Assembly (NCBI GenBank): GCA_963733765.1
Contig: CAVTEI010000003.1
Coordinates: forward strand, 1-64,000
Origin: DATKAS01 sp963733765
GTDB lineage: Bacteria > Actinomycetota > Acidimicrobiia > Acidimicrobiales > DATKAS01
Length of the DNA stretch: 64,000 bases
Reading direction: 5' to 3'
The translations under genes were made by a program, and so were the position numbers. The notes beneath the pieces were generated by a model. That model saw nothing but the letters and a program-made list of their open reading frames with translations, was not told the DNA's origin and did not search any database. Of the stretch, positions 34,501 through 43,836 are shown piece after piece; the first letter of the stretch is position 1, and each line of letters opens with the position of its first letter.

Positions 34501-35266
34501 GGACGCGCATCCGCATCTCCATCGGCGTGCTGAACGACTGCGGCAGCGCGCCGGTCCAGCCGGTCGCCTCCACCGGCGCCGCTCCGGGGAACGCAGCCTG
34601 ACCGGCGTAACCCTGCGGATGATCGAACTGCAGCCCGAAGGCCTGGATGAACGGAGCGTCGTCAAACAGCGGCTCACCCGCCGCGCCAATGAAGTTCGTG
34701 GTCACGCCGCGGCCGGACAGGAAGGTACGGAAGTCGATCGTCGGGCCGTTGATCGACGCGTTGCGCCCACCGGCCCACTCCACCTGCGCGACCTTGAGGC
34801 CGCCGCGCTCGGCGGCCTGCGCGATCGACTCGGCCTGCAAGACGTTCGGATCGAACGCGGCTGTGCGGTTGCCGAAGGGTTGCCCGTTGATGTGGAACGT
34901 GTTGTTCGTCGAGCCGTGCACGCCCGGCCACGCACCGGTCGCGAGCGAGTACCACCCCGCTCCGGTGTTCGGCGGCGCCTGCGTGAGCAGCCCATCGCCC
35001 GACGCTTTCGTCCCGAACCGGTACAAGAGATTCATCGTCGAGAACAACCCGGTGTACTTCGGGATGAGGTCTTGGCGGAGGCCGTCGGCCGCGAAGAACA
35101 CCGCCTTCGGGGTCTTGGCGTTGATCGGCGCCCCGGTAACGGGCGCCGCGGCCGGCACGTCGGCCGACGCGCGGCCAAGTGGCACGGTGAGCAAGCTGGC
35201 GGCGAGCGCCAACGCGAGGAACGGAACGACACTGCGGGAGCGGACAGACACGCGACGGGAAGCCAC
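31508..35266 (-). CDS. Exported phosphodiesterase/5'-nucleotidase fusion
   Basis: A 1252-residue secreted protein. A Sec signal (residues about 1-36: basic MASRRVSVRSRS, hydrophobic core, cleavage near ASA-DV) precedes two enzymes. Residues about 50-690 are a type I phosphodiesterase/nucleotide pyrophosphatase of the alkaline phosphatase superfamily (AVFFAADGLRQDLIPKY, TTFVSSDHGFAPQFL). Residues about 738-1250 are a UshA-like 5'-nucleotidase: INIIGLNDFHGQLDP, LLAAGDNVGA, SFGNHEFDYG, IIAGHTHRVS, then the 5'-nucleotidase C-terminal domain (IGTQVDDITRAPN). It could release nucleosides and phosphate from extracellular nucleotides. GTG start with GAGGAGG 7 bp upstream. The reading frame is intact over 3.7 kb. 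No anchor is evident at the C-terminus. Confidence 0.92.
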   Translation of the reverse strand: MASRRVSVRSRSVVPFLALALAASLLTVPLGRASADVPAAAPVTGAPINAKTPKAVFFAADGLRQDLIPKYTGLFSTMNLLYRFGTKASGDGLLTQAPPNTGAGWYSLATGAWPGVHGSTNNTFHINGQPFGNRTAAFDPNVLQAESIAQAAERGGLKVAQVEWAGGRNASINGPTIDFRTFLSGRGVTTNFIGAAGEPLFDDAPFIQAFGLQFDHPQGYAGQAAFPGAAPVEATGWTGALPQSFSTPMEMRMRVLDFGVDKYGLNAYIYDSTNNRRTDYDRVLFSRSKDAADAVANLRQGETADVKVKIVGGALEGKTAGFLVKVEVLSSDLSRVRLFHTSVSRAIATWPSWTGEPGFTGTFDEFLAQRFPTSTAADFAVLEAGVVSEETYVEQGKYWSTAHVPMLEYVANKYQPDLLMVGMPTTDEFQHQFLGLITQTVPGGAPNPAYDDVDLNGVPDGRVRQREGFIRDAYREADAVLAKARRLIGFNPTTFVSSDHGFAPQFLAVDASEPLKQLGLLSANQTSNCRPATGETIGSAKACWAGGALQIYLNVAGRDPAPGVSSTIKQIPADMVDAKVAEIKAAYLGLTDTHDWNGDGAAEGWKVIDRAFTKAEARYIPNGPGTTTDMAHPTRTGDLVVFAHPPYQFDAETPGELVAPSHFFGQHGYVPDLQDLNANVNMRATFLAGGQGIRLFHQVEARSIDLAPTLAYLLGIPEPQHSQGRVLTDVFWLGGFTRPVNIIGLNDFHGQLDPTTMLFDGRNIPVGGAAQLATMFDEEFASLGGEGLLLAAGDNVGASPPNSALLQDMPTIEVENAWGLDATSFGNHEFDYGVTRIITQQAVANYPWLAVNIVEEATGLAPPFVDPSPVFTVNGVRVGVIGAELQSTPEIVAAGNTEGLLFLDEAKRIAEESERLRKQGVQVQVVVIHQGTAVGQNPIGNAAGVPWDGPILPIADALQGTTVDVIIAGHTHRVSNLMRGHILVVEGINAGASYSVVQLMVQGNDVDWAGGATRVAKTLGVAPRADVQAIVQKANDETAVLRNQVIGTQVDDITRAPNRDAESEMGNLVADAMRLKYPGVDGALTNSGGLRQNLPFTPPSAGEQPGEITWGEMFGVLPFGNRTTIITLTGAQLQEAFVNGFSAVCNIAINTGRFPQISGLKVTYHCAGLVPVIDSMFKTATGTDVPIGPTDSVRFVTNDFMYTGGDGYTVFAQGTNVAQPGDDLLTVAIDYITANSPVNPQVEGRITRGPNT

Positions 35267-35335
35267 CGGGTACCTCCTCGGGCGCGACCCACCTCGGGTC
35301 GCCGACCGTTTGGTTGTACCCCTGACCGGAAGCCC

Positions 35336-36503
35336 CTAATCCCCCGCCGCTCGGAGCGCTACGGACGCCGCAACCAGCGCTACCAGGACAAATGAGGCGA
35401 TCAGCACCGGCTCGGGCGTGAAGCTCGCCAGAAGAATTCAGGACGGCGGCAACCGGCGCGCCGAAGTTGCGCAACGGAGTCGACACTTTGTACGGCGCGT
35501 GCAGCATCCACACCATGACCACGAACACGACGACCGGGACCGTGAACGCGAGAGCCGCCTGCACGTCGGTGAGGTCGGAGTGGTCGGTGACTTGGTCGAC
35601 GGCGACGACGAGACCGGCCCCCATCGCCGCCGCTGCGCCGAACACGAAGTAGTGCCCGTAGCCCCACGCGAACGCGCCGCTGCGCCCGGCGTCGGACGAC
35701 TCTCGCGCCCGCTCGATGAGACGCTCCGTCGGCATGTCGAAGTACATCCACCACATTGCGAACAGGGTGAGCAGGCCGCCGACGACGACCGTCGCGACGT
35801 CCTCGAAGTGGGCGTCGAGGTCGAGCGCGGTCTGCACGCCGACCGTCGCTCCGAGCACCGATTCGCCGAGCACGATGATCGTGAACAACCCGTATCGCTC
35901 GGCGATGTGCCCCGGGTGCCAGGTCGTCCGCCCGGTCGCCTCTGCCCATGCCGGCACGGAGAGCTCGAGCGCGACCAGCACGAAGTACGCGACGAGGCCG
36001 GCGCCCTCGGGCAGGGCGAGGCGCAGCACCCAGCCGACCTGGAGCACCGCGATGCCGAGGGCGTAGCGCAGCGCGCAGGACCGGCCTTCGGGATGCTGCG
36101 CGGCTGCCCGCAACCACAACCCGACCATGGCCAAGCGCATCACCACGTACCCGAGCGTGATGACGCCGAAGTCTTGATCGTCGAACGCTCTCGGAACCCC
36201 CGCCGCCAGGATCAGCACCCCGGTCATCAGGACGAACACGGTCAGCCGGTAGGCGACATCGTCGTTGTCGTAGGCGGAGGCGAACCAGGTGAAGTTCATC
36301 CAGGCCCACCAGATGGCGAAGAACACCAGAGGGAACGACAGGAGCGCATCGCCGGCGTCACCGTCCACCAGCCCGTGGTGGAGGCTGTTGCCCGCCTGGG
36401 CGATTGCCACGACGAAGGTCAGGTCGAAGAACAGCTCCAGCGGGGTGGCCGTCCGGTGTTCCTCGTGGGTGTCGCGGGGCGGCATCGGTGCGAGCAGCGG
36501 CAT
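35336..36503 (-). CDS. Low-temperature requirement A (LtrA)-like membrane protein (one frame break)
   Basis: About 389 residues with roughly 11-12 hydrophobic segments. The LtrA signature TPLELFFDLTFVVAIAQAGN is at residues about 20-40, and IAERYGLFTIIVLGESVLGA is the central conserved helix. The frame breaks near 35440; dropping one A gives VLILLASFTPEPVLIASFVL and VALVAASVALRAAGD with TAG at 35336-35338, a proper last transmembrane helix. In the sequence as given the frame would otherwise run on, antisense-free but non-coding, into the nucleotidase gene. LtrA function is unknown despite the cold-growth phenotype in Listeria. Confidence 0.88.
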
Positions 36504-36630
36504 GTCAGAAAGTCTCCCGCGCCGTTCGCACGGCCGGGAAAGACGATGAAGATCGGCTGAACGAGCGGTTCACACTTTTGAGTACCGACTACCGATTCCT
36601 CGTCGAGGCGGCGTCGGTACCGTCGACTTC

Positions 36631-37033
36631 GTGACACCCGAACAGCTCCGTCTCCTCGACGTCACGGTCGGGCTGATCGAGTCGCACCGCGAGGCGTTCG
36701 TCGAGCGCTTCCACGAGGAGCTGGACCGCCTGTCGCCGACCACGCGAGCCCTGTTCTCCGCCGCGGAGGACATCCCCCTTCTGGCGGGCGCGGTACGTCA
36801 GCTCGACTCGTTCGTCGACCGGGCACGCGCGCTGGGCATCCGCTACCGCCAACAGGGGGTGCGGGTCGAGCACTACGAGGCGATCGAGACCGCGCTCGAT
36901 GCGAACCCTCGCCACGTTCCTCGACGCCGGATGGGACACCGCTACCGCCGCCGCCTGGCACCGGATGTTCCGGTTGATGGCCGAGACGATGCTCGAGGGT
37001 TCAGCGACTGCTGCCTTCCGCACCCGGAACTGA
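36631..37033 (+). CDS. Globin-fold protein lacking the proximal His (one frame break)
   Basis: A single-domain globin of about 133 residues: VTVGLIESHREAFVERFHEE, LDRLSPTTRALFSAAED, LAGAVRQLDSFVDRARALGI and EHYEAIETALDATLATFLDA then WHRMFRLMAETMLEGSA. Where flavohaemoglobin-like globins have the F8 His (usually RRH before the GV turn), this protein has RYRQQGV, so Tyr72 replaces it. It may ligate haem through Tyr or not bind haem. The break near 36901 is one extra A. The 3' end overlaps the convergent regulator gene by 33 bp, which suggests a functional pair. Confidence 0.75.
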
Positions 37034-40000
37034 GATCCCGAGCGACGTGGCGAGGCCCTCCCGGCCCTTGACCCCCAACTTCACGTACACGTGCTGCAAA
37101 TGGTTGTCGACCGTGCGGGTCGAGAGGAAGAGCCGAGCGCCGATGTCCCGGCTCGACAGCCCGTGTGCGGCGAGCAGCGCGACCTCGCGCTCGCGCTCGC
37201 TCAACGGCTCGATCCCTTCGCTGCGCGCGAGTGCCGGCGTGATGACCCATTCCCGCATCGCGCCTCGGAGGGCGGCGACTCGAGCGCGCGCCGCGACAGC
37301 GCCCCGCTGATCGCCCTGCGCGGCGAGGCAGTCGGCGAGATCAGCAGCGGCCTCCGCCGCCAGCACGAGCGCGCCCGACGCGACGAAGCCCTCGATCGCG
37401 GCGTCGAGCTTCGCGGCGTCGCTGGTCGAGACGCCAACGGCATGTGCGAGTCGGGCCTGCACGAGCTGTCCGTGGACGCACTCGGCGAGGGTGCGCAGTC
37501 GTTCGACCACGCTCGTCGCTCCGCCGAACCGCACGATGTCGTGGCGCAGCCCCGCCTCGAACGCGTACTTGCCGAGGCGCGCCGCGTCCTCGGCCGCAGC
37601 CTCGAGCCGCTCGCGCGCCGCGGGGAGCCCGTCGCGCTCGGCGGCGAGCCATGCGTGCGCCCGATCGATGTCGGTGTGGAACACGCCGCGGTCGTCGTCC
37701 TCGAGTGACGCGACGCGCTTCAGATCGGCTTCGGCGCCGAACCGATCGCCCTGCTGGAGGCGAGCGCACGCGACGAGCGCGAGCGCCCAGCGCTCCGAGG
37801 AGCCGTGCCCGAGCGAGCGCGAGGTCCGCACGAGTGGCGCGAGCTGCGACCGGATCTCGCCCGGCCGTCCGGTGATCAGGTTGATGCGAGCCTCGGCCAG
37901 CCCCAACCAGCTCGTGGTGGTCGCTTCCGGGCGCTCGACGCGGTAGTGCCGCGACGTCGCCAGCGCCTCCTCGATCCGGCCGAGCTCACCGAGCGCGACC
38001 ACCTTCGTGAACATCAGCAGCGACTTGCCGGGCTTCGCGAGGTCCGGCGGGAGCGACGCGTGCACGTCGCGTCCTTCCTCGACGAGGGGCAGCGCGTGCT
38101 CGCCGCGGCCGGCGGCGGCGAGTGCCAGCGCGCGCCCCGCAGCATCTCCAACCTCGGGCCGAGCATGGGAGCCGGGGGCGCACCGTCGGAACGGGCGATC
38201 GCCTCGCTCACCCGGCCGGCCATCGCGAGCAGCAGCACGTGGTACGCCTCGATGTTCTGCCGTGGCTCGGGCTCGGTCACCTCCTCGAGGGCGCGGATCA
38301 GCAGCCAGATCGGCTCGGCGATGCGACCGGTGCCGAAGAACATGTTGTTGGCGCGGCGGCGCACCACCTGCGCCCGCACCGGATCGTCGAGCTCGCAGTT
38401 GTCGATGTTCGAGAGGAGTCCCTCGACGGCGGCGGTGTCGCCGAGGCGGAACTTCATCTCGGCCTGCAGCTGCACGACCTCGGGGGTGCGATCGAGCTCG
38501 CGGGCCTGGCTGAGGATGCGATCGGCCATCGCATCGTCACCTTCGACCAGCGCGAGGCGGGCCGCCTCGGCGAGCAGATCGGATTCGACGTGCCCGCCGC
38601 CCTCGAGTCGCCACGCCACGACCCGCACCCGATCGCTGGTGCGGCGCGCGCCGACCTTCGTGATCGCATCGGCAAGCGAGCGACGAATGCGCCGGCCGCG
38701 GACCTCGGGGATCTGCTCGTGGATGACCTCCGCGAAGAGCGGGTGCACCAGCGAGACATTGGTGCGACGCCCGCTCTTGCACACGGACAGCAGGCCCCGC
38801 TGCTCCAGCTCCTCGAGCACTTCCCCGTCGACCATCGACTCGAGCAGGCCGAGCCCGAGCTCGCCGGCAACTGAGAGCAGCTCGACGACTTCGCGCTCCT
38901 CAGTGCCGAGCCCGGCGAGTCGCTCGGAGACGAGCAGCTCCAACGTGGGCGCTGCGTGCACGAGGCGCTCGGTGAGATGCCACATGCCGTCGGTCTCGAC
39001 GAGCCGGCCGGTGTCGAGCGCGGACTCGACGAGCTGGCGCAGCACGCCGGGGTTGCCCGTGGCCGCCCCGGCGAGCTGGACGAGGCTTTCGTCGTCGATC
39101 GGCGCGCCGAGCACACGGTGCAGCAGCGCCGCGATCGTGTCGTCGGCGAGGAGCACCGGCTCGACAGTGTGGAGGTGCCCGTCCTTCACGAGCAGCTGCA
39201 CCGCATCATCGGGCGGAGTGTCGCCGCCGGTGCGAAGGGTGCACACCACGAACGCGGTGCGGGCGTGCACGAGCGACACGAGCAGCGCGCGGGACAGCTC
39301 GTCGAGATGGTTGACGTCGTCGGCCATCACCACCCAGCGCCGCCCGTCGCCGATCTGTTCGAGCGCGGTGCGGGCGCGGTGGAACAGGAGCCCCCGCTCG
39401 AGCTCGCCCTCCGGTCCGGCGCTATGGGTGACGTCGGCCGGCAGGAGATGCGACAGCGCAGCGAGCGGCACTCGCTTCGTCTCGGGATGGCCGGCGACGC
39501 GTGCGACCGGGAAGCCGGCGTCGGCCGCCAACCGCAAGCACTCGTCGGCGAGCCGCGTCTTTCCGACGCCCGCGCCTCCGGTGAACAGGACGCCGCCAGT
39601 ATCGGGATCGTTGAAGGCCGCGGCAGCAGCCTCGATCTCGCCCGTTCGGCCGAGCAGCGGCCACGGCGAGACCGCCGTCGACACCGAACCGCCGCTCGTG
39701 AACACGTTCACGGCGGACTCGTCGCGCGAAAGCGCACGCGGCGGACCCGCGGGGGCCGGCACGTCGATCGCAACCAGCTCGATCTCCTCCACCGGCGCGA
39801 CGAATCGGTACCCCCGCCCGTGGATCGTGCGCACGATGTGCTGGCTCTGCCCGTCGTCGCCGACCGCCCGCCGCGCCGTCTTGATGCGCGTCGTGAGCGC
39901 CGATTCGCTCACGAACCGGTCGCCCCACACGTTGTCGAGGAGCTCCTCTTTCGTGACGAGCCGATCACGGTTCACCACGAGGTAGCGCAACACGTCGAAC

Positions 40001-40089
40001 ACCTGCGGCTCGACTGCCGTGACGGCGCCGCCCGCGCGGAGCTCAAACAGCGTCGTGTCGAGCTCGATGTCTCCGAACCGATAGATCAC
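37001..40089 (-). CDS. Large regulator: N-terminal wHTH, ATPase, C-terminal LuxR HTH (one frame break)
   Basis: About 1030 residues. Residues 1-95 are an OmpR/PhoB-type winged helix (VFDVLRYLVVNRDRLVTKEE, then LTTRIKTARRAVGDDGQ and VRTIHGRGYRFV). A STAND/AAA ATPase follows with Walker A FTGGAGVGKTRLAD and Walker B WVVMADDVNHL. After that come helical repeats, and at the C-terminus a LuxR-type HTH (LSEREREVALLAAHGLSSRD, IGARLFLSTRTVDNHLQHVY). The frame breaks near 38135; the other frame continues ALPLVEEGRDVHASLPPDLA. Having both a PhoB-type and a LuxR-type DNA-binding domain in one chain is unusual. GTG start at 40089. Probably a signal-integrating switch; targets unknown. Confidence 0.86.
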
Positions 40090-40156
40090 CCGTGCGCCTC
40101 GCGAACGGGCGCTGCCGACCGAGGGCTCGGCGCACCCGCGGCCGAGGCTATCCAGA

Positions 40157-41343
40157 TCAGCCGGCAACGGGCATGGGATCGAGCGCCGCCAGGTGCTCGA
40201 CCTCGTCTTGCATCGCCGCGCTCACCTGCATCAGCAGCGCACCGATCACCGTCGCGTCCCACTCGTACGAAGCGATTGCATCGGTCGTGACCCAAAGGTC
40301 CTCTGCCAGCCGATCGCGCACCGCCTGGTACTCAGCGAGGGCGGTGGCCTCGTCGTCGCCGTCGATGACGTTGGCGATGATGGCCCTCGCGAGCAGCTCG
40401 GCATCTCGCAGCGCGTCGGTGAGGCCGTGGGCCGTGATCGGATCCTTGAAGTAGCCCGCGTCGCCGACCAGCGCCCAGCCCGGACCGAATGCCCGCCGCA
40501 TCCGGCCCGGGCGTCCGGGAAACCTGGTCAGCGGCGTCGTCGGCCCGAACGCTGCCGGCAGGCGATCGGCGAGCTCCGGGGCGGCGTCGCGCATGATTCC
40601 CATGAACCCGCTCATCGGGTCCTTCATGAGCTCGCGGCGGAAGCGGTGGGGTTGGGTCCCCACGAACACGCAGGTCGCGCCGTCGTTCGTCGCGACTGCA
40701 CCCGCGGATGCGCCCGGACGGAAGTACAGCTCGAAGCCCTCCGTCTCCATGCCGGTCCAGTAGCCGTACGCGAACGCGCTCGCGCTGGACGCCGAGCGCT
40801 CGACTGCAGCGTCGACCCAGCGGGCGACGTTCGACCCGAGACCGTCGGCGCCGACGACGAGCGTCGCAGTCGCTTCGAAGGGCACGCCGCGATCGTCATG
40901 AGCGACGATGCCCCGCACCCGGCCGTCAAGCCGCCTGGTCAGCCCGCGCACCGTGACGCCGAAACGCACGGTGGCGCCGGCGGACACCGCCGCGTCGGCG
41001 ATGATCGGGTCGAGCACGGTGCGGCGAGGCGCGTACAGCGCGTCGACGCCGTGAAGAGACTTCAATCCGATCGCGAACTTCTCGTCTCCGACGTGGAACG
41101 TGGTCTGGCGCACCGCGGGGGTGCCGGCCGCGATGACGTCGTCGAGCAGGCCCCAGCGGTGCAGCTGGAGGACGCCGCCCCGCATCAGCGAGTGCGTCGA
41201 CGTCGTGTCCTGGCCGTACTGCATGCGGTCGACGACGAGGACGTCGAGCCCGGCGCGCGCCAGCAACATCGCTGTTGCGGCGCCGGCAGCGCGAGCTCCG
41301 ACGACGATCACGTCGTAGTGGGGGGGACGGGGTGCGAATTCAT
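40157..41343 (-). CDS. FAD-dependent oxidoreductase, geranylgeranyl-reductase/PHBH-like
   Basis: About 395 residues with a Rossmann FAD motif (YDVIVVGARAAGAATAMLLA), an ATLVVGADGLGSNVAR segment (the DG motif of aromatic hydroxylase-like flavoproteins) and the second FAD motif ALVGDAGYFKDPITAHGLTD. It therefore resembles group A monooxygenases and geranylgeranyl reductases. The best start is ATG 41343 (MNSHPVP...), preceded by CAGGAG, but it is one base out of frame with HYDVIVV because of a run of seven G at 41320-41326; eight would restore it. It lies 85 bp downstream of the OsmC gene on the same strand. Substrate unknown. Confidence 0.87.
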
Positions 41344-41427
41344 TGCGAGCTCCTGGGAGGTTCCGCACGCCGGCCGGCCGCGGTGGCACGCGGCCGGCCG
41401 GACGAACGGGGGTGGGAGGCGGAAGCC

Positions 41428-41992
41428 TCAGTCCGTCTCGATCTCGATGGAGACCGGGACGCTGTTGGTGATGATGTCGAACACGGCGGAACGAGCCCGC
41501 GAGCGCTCGACCACGTCGCGCAGCTTCGCCGGGTCGTCGCCCTTCAGCTTGAACGTGACGTTGATCTGCTCGAACCCGTTGCGCACGCCCTTGTCGAGGC
41601 CGAGGAGGCCGTTCAGGTCGATGTTGCCCTCGACCGTCGACTCGACCTCGGAGAGGTTCACGCCACGTGCCGCAGCGATGTTGGCGAGGCCGGCCGTGAG
41701 GCACGCGGCCAGCGCGTGCAGCAGGTACTCGACGGGGGTGGGTCCGTTGTCACGGCCCGACCAGCACGGCGGGGTGATCGGCATCGAGGGTCCAGGGCTG
41801 GTCGTGCGTCATCTCCTGCATGGCGCCGTAGAAGCCGTGGATCGTCGACTGGTTGTGGGTGCCACTCACCCAGCGGTTCGTGGCGCGGAACTGGAACTTG
41901 GCGATCTCAGGGTTGCCCTTGACGGCGTCGAGGGTGGCGAAGAGGGCCGCCGTGTCCACGCCGTTGCGGGTCGAGGTGTCCATCGTGGTCAT
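41428..41992 (-). CDS. OsmC-family protein (one frame break)
   Basis: About 188 residues. The N-terminal half has NGVDTAALFATLDAVKGNPE and FRATNRWVSGTHNQSTIHGF, the C-terminal half TPVEYLLHALAACLTAGLAN with the conserved peroxidatic-site Cys (AACLTA) and VNLSEVESTVEGNIDL. A one-base break near 41757 (extra G) separates them; the repaired joint reads PAVLVGRDNGPTPVEYLL. OsmC/Ohr proteins are thiol-dependent organic peroxide reductases. The first Cys (normally in the N-terminal half) is not evident, so this is the OsmC subfamily with a single obvious Cys. ATG 41992 precedes MDTSTRNG. Confidence 0.85.
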
Positions 41993-42170
41993 TTCGGTGC
42001 TCCCTTTTCTTTCATTTGGGCGAGGGTTGGCTGCTTGGTTGCAGTTCGACCGTAAGAAATCGGGCGTCCGGTTCCTTGGAGACGATGTGGAGGTCGCGTG
42101 GAGACTCCGGTCAGCGGATCTCCATGCGGTCTCCAAGGCTTTGACCAGCCCCTCGGCGCACGATCGAGCC

Positions 42171-42896
42171 ATGTCCACGACCGTGGTCCACCCCGGGTCC
42201 CGCCTCGAGAGCGAGACGGCCAGCGCGGCGCGTGACGGCGCCCTGGCCATCGCGCCCCTCGTCCTCGGGTTCGCGCCGTTCGCCCTGGTGATCGGCGCAT
42301 CGGTGGCAGCGAGCGCCCACGAGGGGCCTGGCTTCGCGGGGAGCTGGCTGATCTACGGCGGGTCCGCCCAGCTCGCGGTCACCCGCACCCTCGAGTCAGG
42401 CGGCGCCGTCCTCGCGGTGATCACCGGCCTGCTGATCAACACCCGCCTCGCCGTGTACAGCGCCTCGCTGGCCGCGCAGTGGAGCGACCAGCCCCGCTGG
42501 TTCCGCATCACCGCGGCGCCGCTGGTCGTGGACCCCGTGTTCGCAATCGCGGAGCGCCACGCAGTGACGGCGCCGAGTGCACGTGCGCTGCGCGCGTACT
42601 ACTTCGGCTCGGCCATCACGCTGTTCCTCGCGTGGAGCGTGCTGATCGCGATCGGTGTCGCGGCCGGCAATCAGCTCAGCGGGATCGGCCTCGAGGTCGC
42701 CGCGCCGCTGTGCCTGCTCGCGCTCGTCGGGCCGAAGCTGAAGGATCCCCGTACCCGCGCCGTCGTGTTCGCCTCAGCAGCCGTCGCGGTGTTGGGACGA
42801 AGCCTGCCCGCGGGCACCTCGATCCTCGCGGCGATCGCCTGCGGCATCGCCGTCGGTGTCTCGATGGACAACGCCGCGAAGAGGAGCACGTCATGA
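42171..42896 (+). CDS. azlC: AzlC-family branched-chain amino-acid exporter subunit
   Basis: A 241-residue membrane protein with about six hydrophobic segments. APLVLGFAPFALVIGASVAA and WLIYGGSAQLAVTRTLESGG are the AzlC signature (the G-G-S-A-Q region). AzlC and AzlD form an efflux permease for branched-chain amino acids and analogues. ATG 42171 (MSTTVVHPGS) is preferred. The start codon of azlD overlaps its stop (ATGA). The pair is divergent from the OsmC gene, which suggests a shared 180-bp regulatory region. Confidence 0.92.
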   Translation: MSTTVVHPGSRLESETASAARDGALAIAPLVLGFAPFALVIGASVAASAHEGPGFAGSWLIYGGSAQLAVTRTLESGGAVLAVITGLLINTRLAVYSASLAAQWSDQPRWFRITAAPLVVDPVFAIAERHAVTAPSARALRAYYFGSAITLFLAWSVLIAIGVAAGNQLSGIGLEVAAPLCLLALVGPKLKDPRTRAVVFASAAVAVLGRSLPAGTSILAAIACGIAVGVSMDNAAKRSTS

Positions 42897-43210
42897 GCGC
42901 GTGGATCGCAGTGATCGCCGTCGGCGTCGGCAGCCTCGTGTTTCGCATCGTCCCGCTCGCCTTCGCCGATCGACTGGTCGGGATGACGGGCGTCGACCGC
43001 GTGCTCCGCCACGCCGGCACGGCCGCCGTCGCGGCGATGGCGGCATCATCGCTCGACCGCGCCGCCACCACGAACTACGTGCCCGCGGTCATCGTCGCCG
43101 CGGGAGTGGGCCTGGTGCTGACCCTGCGCGGGAAGTCGATGCTGACCGTCGTTGCCGTGGGTCTCGTCCTCTACCTGGTGATCGCCGACGGCCTCGACTT
43201 CCTCCTCTGA
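42893..43210 (+). CDS. azlD: AzlD-family branched-chain amino-acid exporter subunit
   Basis: A 105-residue protein with three to four hydrophobic segments (WIAVIAVGVGSLVFRIVPLA, VAAMAASSLDRAATTNYVPA, VIVAAGVGLVLTLRGKSMLT, VGLVLYLVIADGLDFLL). This is the usual size and layout of AzlD. Its ATG overlaps the azlC stop and is preceded by GAGGAG within azlC. A large palindrome 24 bp downstream (43234-43269) probably ends the transcript. Confidence 0.9.
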   Translation: MSAWIAVIAVGVGSLVFRIVPLAFADRLVGMTGVDRVLRHAGTAAVAAMAASSLDRAATTNYVPAVIVAAGVGLVLTLRGKSMLTVVAVGLVLYLVIADGLDFLL

Positions 43211-43233
43211 GCGGTCGCCGCCTGCGTTTCCTC

Positions 43234-43269
43234 GGCAAGTAACGCGTCACCGGTGACGCGTCACTTGCC
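43234..43269. terminator. 36-bp near-perfect palindrome after azlD
   Basis: Two 18-bp arms, GGCAAGTAACGCGTCACC and GGTGACGCGTCACTTGCC, with one mismatch and no loop bases. There is no T-run. It may be an azlCD terminator or a protein-binding site in front of the gene at 43300. Confidence 0.6.
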
Positions 43270-43299
43270 TGAGAACGCTGAGGGCGAGAGGCTGCCCTC

Positions 43300-43821
43300 G
43301 TGGACCTCAAGAAGAAGCTGCTCGACATGGCGATCGCGGCGACGGGCGACAAGACGGTCACCGTCGCCGGAGACTTCGAGCCGAAGGGACTCGCCTGGAA
43401 GCGCGCCGCCGGCGCGACGGCGGGGGCGTTCATCGGAAGCGAGATCGGCGACGGATGGACCGGCATCGGCGCCGTGGCCGGCGCCCACGCCGGCCAGAGG
43501 GCGGGAACGTCGGGTGACTTACCCCCGGTGGTCGTGCTGGCGGCATCGCCGACGACGCTCTATGTGCTCACGACGAACAACGCGAAGGGCATCATCTCGG
43601 CGAAGAGCCTGATCAAGATGGGCGAGCACGCCCGCGAGGACCTCACGTTCGAGATGAAGCAGAAGGTCACCGTGCGCACAGTCGTCATCCACGACGAGGC
43701 GACCGGGGCCCAGATGAAGATGGAGGGCCGCCGCATCCTCTTCCATCACATGAACGACATCCTCGATGTCCTCGCCGGTGATGAGGAGGACGTCACACCG
43801 GCGCCCACCGAGGCGACCTGA
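43300..43821 (+). CDS. Conserved hypothetical protein, Gly-rich helix plus PH-like strands
   Basis: A 173-residue soluble protein starting GTG: MDLKKKLLDMAIAATGDKTV. Residues about 30-68 are Gly/Ala-rich (GATAGAFIGSEIGDGWTGIG). The C-terminal half alternates strands (PPVVVLAASPTTLYVLTTNN, KVTVRTVVIHDEATGAQMKM) and ends in an acidic helix, as in bacterial PH-like domains. I do not recognise a named family. It sits 31 bp after the 36-bp palindrome and 15 bp before a PPOX gene with the same orientation. Confidence 0.7.
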   Translation: MDLKKKLLDMAIAATGDKTVTVAGDFEPKGLAWKRAAGATAGAFIGSEIGDGWTGIGAVAGAHAGQRAGTSGDLPPVVVLAASPTTLYVLTTNNAKGIISAKSLIKMGEHAREDLTFEMKQKVTVRTVVIHDEATGAQMKMEGRRILFHHMNDILDVLAGDEEDVTPAPTEAT

Positions 43822-43836
43822 CCGTACACTCCGACC

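Noticed and set aside
31772..35395. Open frame of more than 1200 codons on the plus strand opposite the phosphodiesterase/nucleotidase gene
   Set aside because: It is Arg/His/Val-rich with no domain, while the minus strand has a signal peptide and all catalytic motifs. It is a G+C-driven antisense shadow.
37805..39985. Plus-strand open frame of about 726 codons
   Set aside because: Ser/Arg/Thr-rich shadow of the ATPase regulator on the minus strand.
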